From an uncultured Cetobacterium sp. (lineage in GTDB: Bacteria > Fusobacteriota > Fusobacteriia > Fusobacteriales > Fusobacteriaceae): DNA of 5,253 bases. The position numbers were made by a program, and so were the translations under genes. The notes beneath the pieces are model-generated. The model made no database searches. It saw nothing but the letters and a program-made list of their open reading frames with translations, and had not been told where the DNA came from. The stretch spans positions 1 to 5,253 of the forward strand of contig CAAFWD010000182.1 of assembly GCA_900766645.1 (NCBI GenBank). Reading direction: 5' to 3'. Below, one piece after another: positions 1 to 5,253 of this stretch. The first letter of the stretch is position 1. Every line of letters starts with the position of its first letter.

Positions 1-180
1 TGCTTCTCCTAAAGGAGGAACTGATATCATGGCACACTGTCCAGGTTTAAATTCAAAGGGAACTGTTCCCTCCTCTGATACTATTCTAAATGTTGTTACA
101 TCAGGAGTATCCTTTCTTACGAACTCTAATTTTGCTATTTTTGGAACCAAAGGATCCTTCTCATGACAAGTACAAGCCAT
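1..180 (-). CDS. flxA: FlxA-like FAD/NAD(P)-binding oxidoreductase subunit, N-terminal 60 residues only (runs off left edge)
   Basis: The start codon ATG occupies 178-180 and the reading frame stays open to the window edge, giving 60 residues. The protein begins MACTCHEKDP and then shows the opening of a ferredoxin-NADP reductase-type FAD domain: a strand ending in VTTFRI and the segment FKPGQCAMISVPPLGEA, which matches the conserved F-x-PGQ-F-x-x-x-x-VPGxGE stretch of hydrogenase/sulfite reductase gamma subunits (HydG/AsrB) and of FlxA. The flavin-binding RxxS motif, the NAD(P) domain and any C-terminal [2Fe-2S] cysteines would lie outside the window. In Flx complexes this subunit is the NAD(H) entry point. 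Its A is shared with the stop of the upstream gene (TAATG), so it is the next gene of the same operon. A CxC pair at residues 3 and 5 is visible; its role is unknown. Family membership is confident, the exact FlxA assignment rests on context. Confidence 0.85.
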   Translation of the reverse strand, partial: MACTCHEKDPLVPKIAKLEFVRKDTPDVTTFRIVSEEGTVPFEFKPGQCAMISVPPLGEA

Positions 181-1217
181 TATTTATTTCCCCCTAACTT
201 TTTAATTACTTTAACAATATCTATATGAACTGGGCACTTTTCTATACATCTTCCACATCCAACACATGAGTAAACACCGTCGTGATTGTTAGGATAGTAA
301 ACTAGTTTATGCATAAATCTTTGTCTAACTCTTTGCATTTGATCTGTTCTTGGATTTCCGTGAGCCATTAGAGTGAAATCTGAATACATACATGAATCCC
401 AACATCTAAATCTTTCTCCACCCTCATTTCCAGCATAATCATTTACATCGTAACAGTGGCAAGTAGGACAGATATATGTACAAGATCCACAAGCTAAACA
501 TCTTCTTGCTAAATCTTTCCAAACTTTTTCATTTTCAAATATATTTTTTAGATCTGATTCCATATTCTCTAAAGAAATATTGTTTAATCCATTTTCTTTT
601 GAAATTTTATTTATTCTATCCTTTTCAGAGTTTAAAAGAATCTCATCCTCAGAAGAGAAATCCTCTAAAAGTTCTGCAACTATCTCTGTTAACTTTTCAC
701 CTTTTTCAGTGACAGCTTTCCAAGAGTAAAACTCTCCACAATCAACTAAAGATATATCTGTAGATTTTGAAACTCCAGTTGGCTCTATTCCAAAAGCTTC
801 ACAGAAACAACTGCTTTCAATGTTGTTACAAGCTAAAGAGATTATAATTCCTTTATCTCTATGGGCTTGATAGTAAGTATCCACAGGTTCTCTTAAAAAA
901 ATATTATCTAAAATCTCTAAAGATTTAATGTCGCAAGGTCTTGCTCCAAAAATTACAAATCTATTTTCTGTCACACCCTCAATTTGAAATTTTATTTTTT
1001 TATTTTGAGTTTTAAATTTTAGATATGTTTCACTTTGAGGAAACACAAAATTTTTCAAAGGCACAGCAGTTTTTAAAGTTGTAAGATCAATCTCTCCATC
1101 CTCTTGAAAATTTTTAAATTTTAAAACTCCACTATCCATTTTAGGAAGGAATAGATCATAATTTTCATCTATCTTTTTCCAAAGAGTTTCTAAATTATTT
1201 TTTAATAATTTTTTCAT
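180..1217 (-). CDS. flxB: FlxB-like 4Fe-4S dicluster protein (AsrA/HydB hydrogenase beta-subunit family)
   Basis: A complete 345-residue protein, ATG to TAA, predicted to be a soluble electron-transfer subunit. The N-terminal two thirds resembles the AsrA/HydB family (anaerobic sulfite reductase subunit A, sulfhydrogenase beta subunit): the hallmark GARPCD lies at residues 91-96, followed by cysteines 130, 137 and 139, possibly a further Fe-S site with C95. The C-terminal part is a ferredoxin domain: cluster one is C240-x2-C243-x2-C246-x3-C250-P, extended by C253 and C255. The family's RCWDSC segment (C272, C276) follows, and cluster two is C318-x2-C321-x2-C324-x3-C328-P. No signal peptide or membrane segment is seen. 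Residues 180-235 are acidic, lysine-rich and poorly conserved looking. It shares one base with the stop of the preceding gene. Role: relays electrons between the NAD-binding FlxA and the FlxD/Hdr module (inference from Flx systems). The letter B rather than C is assigned by gene order; a catalytic sulfite reductase role is unlikely beside hdrA and mvhD. Confidence 0.87.
   Translation of the reverse strand: MKKLLKNNLETLWKKIDENYDLFLPKMDSGVLKFKNFQEDGEIDLTTLKTAVPLKNFVFPQSETYLKFKTQNKKIKFQIEGVTENRFVIFGARPCDIKSLEILDNIFLREPVDTYYQAHRDKGIIISLACNNIESSCFCEAFGIEPTGVSKSTDISLVDCGEFYSWKAVTEKGEKLTEIVAELLEDFSSEDEILLNSEKDRINKISKENGLNNISLENMESDLKNIFENEKVWKDLARRCLACGSCTYICPTCHCYDVNDYAGNEGGERFRCWDSCMYSDFTLMAHGNPRTDQMQRVRQRFMHKLVYYPNNHDGVYSCVGCGRCIEKCPVHIDIVKVIKKLGGNK
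190..195 (-). promoter_or_regulatory. Imperfect Shine-Dalgarno of flxA inside the end of flxB, with TAATG junction
   Basis: AGGGGG lies nine bases before the flxA ATG (178-180) and encodes part of the FlxB tail LGGNK. It differs from the consensus AGGAGG at one base and is the weakest of the set, but the TAATG stop-start overlap makes reinitiation likely. Confidence 0.65.
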
Positions 1218-2011
1218 TACTTCCCTCCCTTTTTCTCTGTGAATGTATCTCCATCTTCAAGTGTGAAGTTAGAAAGAGAATCCTCTTCTTTTCCATAAAG
1301 ATTTTCTAAATCCATTATGATTTTTTTATTTATCTTTCCAAGTGGAATTCCCACAGGGCAAATTCTTTCACACTCTCCACAATCAGAGCAACGTCCTGCA
1401 ACATGATAAGCTCTTATAATTTGGTAGAATCCAGTTTCACTCTCGTTGTTAGCTTTTCCTAAAATATCTTCCCCTTTATTTTCGAAAACACAAGTTTCAC
1501 AGTTACAAGCTGGACATATATTTCTACAAGCATTACATCTAATACATTTAGAAAGTTCCCCCATCCAGTACTCGTATCTTTCATCATGAGTCATATTTTC
1601 AATCTCTTTTACTTCTGCAAATCTATCAGCAGTTTTATCTAAACATGATTCACATTTTTTAAAAGTTTCTCCAGTTACAAAATCCTTCATGCCCCCACAC
1701 TCAATCTCGTAAACAGTTACACTATCTTTAGATAATCTGTTATCACTTACAATTTGATTAAATCCTAAAAGATCACATTTTTTTAGAAAAACTCCAACTT
1801 TTTTTCCATTTTTAGTTTCATCTATTAAGTACTTAGCAAGATTATTTACACAGTAGTCATCTAATATTAAATCCTCTAACTCTCCAGCATCTTCTATGAA
1901 AGCTGGGATAGATTCAATTGAACCATCCTCTTTTTTCCAACCAATAATCATATCTATATCTTTAGATAAAAAATCCTCTTTAGCCTTTAATAACATCTCT
2001 ATCTTTCCCAT
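1217..2011 (-). CDS. flxC: FlxC-like 4Fe-4S dicluster protein (FrhB/AsrA-related)
   Basis: A complete 264-residue protein, ATG to TAA, predicted cytoplasmic. The N-terminal half carries a KKCDLLG motif (C79), like the CD-containing motif of F420 hydrogenase beta subunits, followed by C105, C120 and C123; these four could hold one [4Fe-4S] cluster (inference). The C-terminal half is ferredoxin-like: C156-x2-C159-x2-C162-x3-C166-P with added C169, C171 and C174, then C208-x2-C211-x2-C214-x3-C218-P. The first signature has exactly the same spacing, including the CPxCxC extension, as the following gene product, so the two are probably distant paralogs. The acidic C-terminal tail (about 237-258) lacks motifs. 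The gene begins 13 bases inside the end of flxD. Its Shine-Dalgarno GAGGG at 2019-2023, seven bases before ATG, supports the start. Role: intermediate electron carrier of the Flx module. The symbol is by position in the operon. Confidence 0.85.
   Translation of the reverse strand: MGKIEMLLKAKEDFLSKDIDMIIGWKKEDGSIESIPAFIEDAGELEDLILDDYCVNNLAKYLIDETKNGKKVGVFLKKCDLLGFNQIVSDNRLSKDSVTVYEIECGGMKDFVTGETFKKCESCLDKTADRFAEVKEIENMTHDERYEYWMGELSKCIRCNACRNICPACNCETCVFENKGEDILGKANNESETGFYQIIRAYHVAGRCSDCGECERICPVGIPLGKINKKIIMDLENLYGKEEDSLSNFTLEDGDTFTEKKGGK
1223..1228 (-). promoter_or_regulatory. Shine-Dalgarno of flxB inside the end of flxC, with TAATG junction
   Basis: GGAGGG lies five bases before the flxB ATG (1215-1217) and encodes the Gly-Gly of the FlxC C terminus (KKGGK). 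Stop and start share one base as TAATG, the classic arrangement for stop-restart translation by the same ribosome. Confidence 0.8.
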
Positions 2012-2448
2012 CTTGTATCCCTCAACTTTCTATTAGGTCCTAGCTTATGAACTTTTTCTAAAATGTCATTCATAACTGTTGAAAATTTATTTGCTTCAGC
2101 AGCAGAAATCCAGTCAACTTTAAAACGATCCTTTTCTATTCCCATGAAATCTAAAAGATTTGTGAAAACTGAGAAACGTCTTCTTGTATAATAATTTCCA
2201 GTTGAGTAGTGACAATCACCTGGATGACATCCTGCCATTACCACTCCATCAGCTCCCTTTTGGAAAGCACGAAGAACAAAGTTTGGATTAACTCTACAAG
2301 AGCATGGAACACGAATTATTTTTACATTTGCTGGATAGTTTAGTCTACTAGTTCCTGCTAAATCAGCTCCAGCATAGCTGCACCAGTTACAACAAAATGC
2401 AACTATTAAAGGGTTAAACTCTTCTTTTTTATTTATATCTAAAGACAT
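1999..2448 (-). CDS. flxD: MvhD/FlxD-type [2Fe-2S] electron-transfer subunit
   Basis: A complete 149-residue protein, ATG to TAG, about the usual length for MvhD (around 140). In the methanogen complex MvhD passes electrons from the hydrogenase to the FAD of HdrA; in Flx systems the same fold links the NAD-oxidising module to HdrA. Visible family signatures are FCCNWCSYAGADLAGTSR (residues 18-35; C19, C20, C23), RVPCSCRVNP (46-55; C49, C51), GADGVVMAGCHPGDCHY (65-81; C74, C79), and near the C terminus WISAAEANKF and LGPNRK. These cysteines can bind the [2Fe-2S] cluster. CSCR stands where I recall methanogen MvhD having CSGR, adding one cysteine. It is a free-standing protein, not fused to HdrA as in some lineages. 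It overlaps the hdrA end by 10 bases and the flxC start by 13 bases, so the three are probably translated together. The GGAGGT Shine-Dalgarno at 2458-2463 fixes the start. Confidence 0.94.
   Translation of the reverse strand: MSLDINKKEEFNPLIVAFCCNWCSYAGADLAGTSRLNYPANVKIIRVPCSCRVNPNFVLRAFQKGADGVVMAGCHPGDCHYSTGNYYTRRRFSVFTNLLDFMGIEKDRFKVDWISAAEANKFSTVMNDILEKVHKLGPNRKLRDTRWER
2019..2023 (-). promoter_or_regulatory. Shine-Dalgarno of flxC inside the end of flxD
   Basis: GAGGG is placed seven bases upstream of the flxC ATG (2009-2011). It lies in the FlxD codons for Leu-Arg-Asp. It supports the start that overlaps flxD by 13 bases rather than the internal methionine at residue 6. Confidence 0.75.
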
Positions 2449-4421
2449 ATTGCGTCTACCTCCGCCATTATCTGTTTGTTAGTAAATCCTTTTAGATCTA
2501 TAGCTCCTGGACGACAAGATACAGTACATCCTCCACATCCTTGACAAAGAGCTTCGTTAACTTCTGCAACCTCTTTTCTTATAACTTTTCCATGATCATA
2601 TACATCCATCATTTTTATTGAGATAGCATCATATGGACACATCTTAGAACAAGCTTTACATCCACTACACATATTTTTATTTACATTAGATACGCAAGCG
2701 TTATTTGTAAGTTCTTTTTTGCTCAGTAGAATTATAGTTTTTGCAGCAGCAGCACTAGCTTGAGCAACTGTTTCTGGAATATCCTTTGGCCCTTGGCAAG
2801 CTCCTGCTAAATAGATTCCAGCAGATGCTGTTTCCACAGGTTTTAATTTTGGATGAGCCTCAGTAAAGAAGTTATTCAAATCGCTACTTATATTTAATTT
2901 TCTTTTTAATGCTACAGCATCTGGCTTAGCTTGAGTAGCTGAAGCAAGAACAACCATGTCTGCATCTATTTCCATTGGAAGGCCAGATAAAGAATCTACA
3001 GATTGAACCATAAGTTTATTTCCTTCAGGAATAACTTTTCCAACCATACCTTTTATGTAGTGAACTCCATACTCTTCCACAGCTCTTCTTTGGAACTCAT
3101 CAAAGTTCTTTCCAGGTGTACGAACATCAATATAGAATACATAAACCTCTGTGTCAGGGTATTTATCTTTTATAAGCATTGCATGTTTTGCAGTATACAT
3201 ACAACAGATTTTAGAGCAGTAAGATTTTCCTCTTTCACTCTTATCTCTTGATCCTACACATTGAACAAACACAACTTTTTTAGGTCTTTCTCCATTTGAT
3301 GGTTTTACAAATTTTCCACTAGTTGGTCCAGCAGCATTTGTAAGTCTTTCAAACTCAAGTCCAGTTATTACATCTGGATGCTCATAGTGATACTCTCCAA
3401 ATGAATCTAGTTTTATAAGATCAAATCCTGTAGCTAAAACAATAGCTCCATACTTTTGATTTACAATCTCTTCCTCTTGATCAAATTTTACAGCTTTTGT
3501 TCCACAAACTATTGAACAAACTCCACATTTTCCAGTTTTAAACTTTAAACACTGCTCTTTGTCTATAACAGGAACCTTTGGAACTGACTGAGCAAATGGA
3601 GTGTAGATTGCAGTTCTTGTAGCAAGCCCCTCTTCGAATTCACTTATTCCCTTTTTAGATGGACATTTTTCTATACAAACTCCACATCCTGTACATTTAT
3701 CCATATCCACATATCTAGGTTTTTTCTTTATAGCAACATTAAAGTTTCCAACGAATCCAGTTACACTTTCAATCTCACTGTATGTATAAAGTGTAATATT
3801 TGGATGGGCAGCAGCATCAACCATTTTAGGTGTTAATATACATGCTGAACAGTCTAGTGTTGGGAATGTTTTGTCTATTTGAGCCATTTTTCCACCAATA
3901 CTTGGAGTTTGCTCAACTATATCAACTAAATATCCAGCATCTGCTATATCTAAAGCTGTTTGGATTCCAGCAATTCCTCCCCCTACAACTAAAGCTCTTT
4001 TTTCAACTTGAGTTGTTCCAGCAACTAGCTCCTCATTTAAAGCAGCTTTTGCAACTGCAGCTTTTGTTAAAGCGATAGCTTTTTCAGTACCAACTTTTTT
4101 ATCTTTATGAACCCATGAGCAGTGTTCTCTAATGTTAGCAATTTCCACTAAATATGGATTTAATCCAGCAGTTTCAGCTGCTTTTCTAAATGTAGCCTCA
4201 TGCATTCTAGGTGAGCAAGAAGCAACAACCACTCTATCTAAATTTTTCTCTTTTATAGCATCTTTTAAGTAGTTTTGACCTACCTCTGAGCACATATATT
4301 GGTAATCTACTGAGTGAACAACTCCAGGCATATCTTTAATAGCATCCCTAACTTTTTCCACATCTACAGTACCAGCAATGTTGCTTCCGCACCAACAAAC
4401 AAATACCCCTATTCTACGCAC
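2439..4421 (-). CDS. hdrA: HdrA, FAD-containing electron-bifurcating subunit of heterodisulfide reductase-type complex
   Basis: A complete 660-residue protein, GTG to TAG, full family length. HdrA carries the FAD at which electron pairs are split between HdrC/HdrB and ferredoxin. Order of parts: an N-terminal Fe-S domain (CWC at 9-11, C44, SCSPRMHEATF near 69-78, C101); a thioredoxin-reductase-like FAD fold with VVGGGIAGIQTALDIA (145-160) and acidic E170; TLDCSAC (188-194); an inserted ferredoxin domain with C243, C246, C249, C253 and C291, C299, C302, C306; a second flavin half with ATGFD (330-334); C388 followed by C402, C406 and C407 (CVGSRD and YCSKICC), a set that in the methanogen HdrA structure binds a [4Fe-4S] cluster; LAGACQGPKDIPE (538-550); and a C-terminal two-cluster ferredoxin (C585, C588, C591, C595; C626, C629, C632, C636). 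About six [4Fe-4S] sites are predicted. All positions are cysteine, with no in-frame TGA suggesting selenocysteine. It follows hdrC by 26 bases and overlaps flxD by 10. Confidence 0.97.
   Translation of the reverse strand: MRRIGVFVCWCGSNIAGTVDVEKVRDAIKDMPGVVHSVDYQYMCSEVGQNYLKDAIKEKNLDRVVVASCSPRMHEATFRKAAETAGLNPYLVEIANIREHCSWVHKDKKVGTEKAIALTKAAVAKAALNEELVAGTTQVEKRALVVGGGIAGIQTALDIADAGYLVDIVEQTPSIGGKMAQIDKTFPTLDCSACILTPKMVDAAAHPNITLYTYSEIESVTGFVGNFNVAIKKKPRYVDMDKCTGCGVCIEKCPSKKGISEFEEGLATRTAIYTPFAQSVPKVPVIDKEQCLKFKTGKCGVCSIVCGTKAVKFDQEEEIVNQKYGAIVLATGFDLIKLDSFGEYHYEHPDVITGLEFERLTNAAGPTSGKFVKPSNGERPKKVVFVQCVGSRDKSERGKSYCSKICCMYTAKHAMLIKDKYPDTEVYVFYIDVRTPGKNFDEFQRRAVEEYGVHYIKGMVGKVIPEGNKLMVQSVDSLSGLPMEIDADMVVLASATQAKPDAVALKRKLNISSDLNNFFTEAHPKLKPVETASAGIYLAGACQGPKDIPETVAQASAAAAKTIILLSKKELTNNACVSNVNKNMCSGCKACSKMCPYDAISIKMMDVYDHGKVIRKEVAEVNEALCQGCGGCTVSCRPGAIDLKGFTNKQIMAEVDAICL
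2458..2463 (-). promoter_or_regulatory. Shine-Dalgarno of flxD embedded in the last codons of hdrA
   Basis: GGAGGT lies nine bases before the flxD ATG (2446-2448). It is formed by the HdrA codons for Ala-Glu-Val, seven codons before the hdrA stop. Ribosomes finishing hdrA pass over it, which suits translational coupling of the bifurcating subunit and its electron donor. Confidence 0.8.
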
Positions 4422-4427
4422 GAATAT

Positions 4428-4433
4428 CCTCCC
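4428..4433 (-). promoter_or_regulatory. Shine-Dalgarno of hdrA, decides a GTG start
   Basis: GGGAGG lies six bases before GTG at 4419-4421. The following codons give RRIGVFVCWCG, the normal HdrA N terminus. The nearest upstream ATG (4434-4436 region) is in another frame, so the rarer GTG start is well supported. Confidence 0.85.
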
Positions 4434-4447
4434 TTGACCATTAAAAA

Positions 4448-4858
4448 TTACTTAGTATATTTACGGAATCCACTAACTACAGCCTGCTGAGGCATTTTTT
4501 TGTCTTCCATTAATTTTGAAACAAATTCAGGAGTTAATCTATCCTCTCCCTGTTTTCTAACAACTGTTTGTCTAACAGCTTCCATTAATTTTGAAACACT
4601 AACATCTCTAGGACATCTAGACTCACATGTAAAACAAGCTGCACAGTTCCAAATAGATTTAGATTCTCTTAATTTTTCCACATCTCCCACTTGTAAAAAT
4701 CTGATAACCTGATGAGGTAAAATATCCATTCCCACATTAGCAGGACAACCTGCAGAACATTTTCCACACTGCATGCAATCTTGTATTCTCTCTTTACTAA
4801 GTTCTAAGATTTTTTCAACCTGTGGGTTCATTTTAGGATTTACTTTTGCCTTTATCAT
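4448..4858 (-). CDS. hdrC: HdrC, two-[4Fe-4S] ferredoxin-like subunit
   Basis: A complete 136-residue protein, ATG to TAA. HdrC wires the FAD subunit HdrA to the catalytic HdrB. Both clusters are intact: C28-x2-C31-x2-C34-x3-C38-P and C72-x2-C75-x2-C78-x3-C82-P, with the family-typical CMQCGKCSAGCP and IWNCAACFTCESRCPRDV. Helical segments with LPHQVIRFLQVGD (47-59) lie between them, also typical of HdrC. No membrane helix is present, so it is the soluble HdrC and not the membrane HdrE/DsrM type. The protein ends soon after a conserved-looking SGFRKY motif (129-134) and is shorter than methanogen HdrC (roughly 180-190 residues), which leaves a reduced C-terminal region. Thirteen bases separate it from hdrB, and a GGAGG Shine-Dalgarno at 4863-4867 sits four bases before the ATG. 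An alternative start at Met10 has no ribosome binding site. Confidence 0.95.
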   Translation of the reverse strand: MIKAKVNPKMNPQVEKILELSKERIQDCMQCGKCSAGCPANVGMDILPHQVIRFLQVGDVEKLRESKSIWNCAACFTCESRCPRDVSVSKLMEAVRQTVVRKQGEDRLTPEFVSKLMEDKKMPQQAVVSGFRKYTK

Positions 4859-4862
4859 GACT

Positions 4863-4867
4863 CCTCC
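4863..4867 (-). promoter_or_regulatory. Shine-Dalgarno of hdrC in the hdrB-hdrC gap
   Basis: GGAGG, within a G-rich run GGGGAGGAG, occupies most of the 13-base gap between the hdrB stop and the hdrC ATG (4856-4858). The four-base spacing is on the short side. No room exists for a promoter or terminator here, so hdrB and hdrC are cotranscribed. Confidence 0.75.
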
Positions 4868-4871
4868 CCAA

Positions 4872-5253
4872 TTATTTAATATCTAAAGCCTCTGCTAAAA
4901 GTTCAGTAAAATAAGTAACTTTAACTTTGCTTTCTTTTTTCTCTAAGTTGTATTTACAAAGAGGGCAAGCTGTTATTAGTTCATCTATTTCGTTTAGCTC
5001 AGCTGATCTCATAATTTTTTCACTCATAGTTTCAGATAATTTTTCATTATTAACAGAAAGATATCCTCCACAACACTCAGTTCTATATGGAAACTTAATT
5101 GCTTCTCCACCTAGACTTTTTATAAAGTCCTCCATGATACTCGGATTTTCAGGATTATCAAATGCCATCTCCTTTTGAGGTCTTAAAAGAAGACACCCAT
5201 AGTAAGCACCAATCTTTCTTCCACTTAATGGATTTGTAACTTTTTCTTTTAAA
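4872..5253 (-). CDS. hdrB: HdrB, catalytic CCG-domain subunit, C-terminal 126 residues (5' end outside window)
   Basis: The frame is open from the right edge to TAA at 4872-4874, giving 126 residues of what is normally a protein of about 290. A methionine at 5166-5168 is internal: sequence before it is clearly homologous (GAYYGCLLLRP). HdrB binds two noncubane [4Fe-4S] clusters that reduce a disulfide. The visible part has one full cysteine set, at fragment positions C20, C60, C61, C96 and C99, in YYGCLLLRP, TECCGGY and ACPLCKYNL. The 40-residue gap from the first cysteine to the CC pair and the final C-x2-C agree with the C-terminal (distal) set described for methanogen HdrB as I recall it. 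The first CCG set would be upstream, outside the window. No transmembrane segment follows. The substrate cannot be read from sequence: candidates in Flx-type bacteria are a DsrC-like or other small dithiol protein, or a low-molecular-weight disulfide. It is the first Hdr gene visible; the operon promoter is not in the window. Confidence 0.95.
   Translation of the reverse strand, partial: LKEKVTNPLSGRKIGAYYGCLLLRPQKEMAFDNPENPSIMEDFIKSLGGEAIKFPYRTECCGGYLSVNNEKLSETMSEKIMRSAELNEIDELITACPLCKYNLEKKESKVKVTYFTELLAEALDIK

Noticed and set aside
29..166. Plus-strand 45-codon ORF with a near-perfect Shine-Dalgarno (AAAGGAGG at 13-20) before ATG.
   Set aside because: It is antisense to the FlxA FAD-domain start, which is clearly coding. 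The GGAGG arises as the complement of Pro-Pro codons, and the peptide has no recognisable feature.
476..712. Plus-strand 78-residue open frame.
   Set aside because: Antisense to flxB, which has intact Fe-S motifs; the translation is Leu/Phe-rich low-complexity, as expected from the complement of AT-rich Lys/Glu codons.
1217..1250. Possible frameshift splitting one fused FlxC-FlxB protein into two.
   Set aside because: Each protein has its own complete domain set, and flxB has its own Shine-Dalgarno with a TAATG junction.
3003..3251. Plus-strand 82-residue open frame.
   Set aside because: Antisense to the conserved flavin domain of hdrA and without a credible ribosome binding site or motif.
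3830..4078. Plus-strand 82-residue Leu/Gln-rich open frame that could be mistaken for a membrane or coiled-coil peptide.
   Set aside because: It is the complement of the Ala/Lys-rich hdrA FAD region (GGGIAGIQ), so the composition is a shadow effect.
4422..4447. Terminator or promoter in the hdrC-hdrA gap.
   Set aside because: The 26 bases contain only the hdrA ribosome binding site and no inverted repeat that I can see.
4500..4712. Plus-strand 70-residue open frame.
   Set aside because: Antisense to both cluster regions of hdrC; no independent support.
5166..5168. ATG at 5166-5168 as the start of a separate 98-residue protein.
   Set aside because: The frame is open upstream to the window edge and encodes the conserved GAYYGCLLLRP of HdrB, including a cluster cysteine, so the methionine is internal.
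4927..5178. Plus-strand 83-residue open frame.
   Set aside because: Antisense to the HdrB CCG domain; no independent support.
1..5253. CRISPR arrays, tRNA or rRNA genes, insertion sequences or long repeats.
   Set aside because: Coding sequence fills almost the whole window, and no repeated units, inverted ends or RNA-like blocks were seen on either strand.

Overview
The window is one tightly packed, leftward-reading (minus strand) operon of redox genes with no sizeable intergenic space. In transcription order (right to left) it reads hdrB (5' end outside the window), hdrC, hdrA, an mvhD-like gene (flxD), two related iron-sulfur/FrhB-AsrA-like genes (flxC, flxB), and the first 60 codons of an FAD/NAD(P)-binding oxidoreductase (flxA). 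This is the HdrABC-FlxABCD type of soluble flavin-based electron-bifurcating complex, best known from Desulfovibrio and related anaerobes. It is not the methanogen HdrABC-MvhAGD hydrogenase complex.

The DNA is AT-rich (roughly one third G+C by eye). Arginine is mostly AGA, lysine mostly AAA, and Shine-Dalgarno sequences are strong GGAGG types. With the oxygen-sensitive Fe-S content, this points to a strictly anaerobic, fermentative low-GC bacterium. Fusobacteriota or Clostridia are the most plausible groups; I cannot decide between them from this window, and nothing suggests a methanogen.

Right part (4872-5253): C-terminal 126 residues of HdrB with one complete CCG (noncubane Fe-S) cysteine set. 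Next (4448-4858): HdrC, a small two-cluster ferredoxin-like subunit. Centre (2439-4421): HdrA, full length, starting at GTG, with the bifurcating FAD site and about six predicted [4Fe-4S] sites. Then (1999-2448): the [2Fe-2S] adaptor FlxD. Left part (180-2011): FlxC and FlxB, two divergent proteins with the same cysteine grammar. Far left (1-180): start of FlxA.

Proposed electron path (inference from known Hdr/Flx systems): NADH is oxidised at FlxA; electrons pass through FlxB/FlxC and FlxD to the FAD of HdrA, where pairs are split. One branch goes over HdrC to the HdrB noncubane clusters, which reduce a disulfide acceptor; the other goes through the HdrA ferredoxin domains to ferredoxin. The reverse direction is also possible. 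The disulfide partner is not identifiable here. All junctions from hdrA to flxA overlap by 1 to 13 bases and the last codons of each gene double as the Shine-Dalgarno of the next, which suggests coupled, stoichiometric translation. The promoter must lie right of the window and the terminator left of it; neither is visible.
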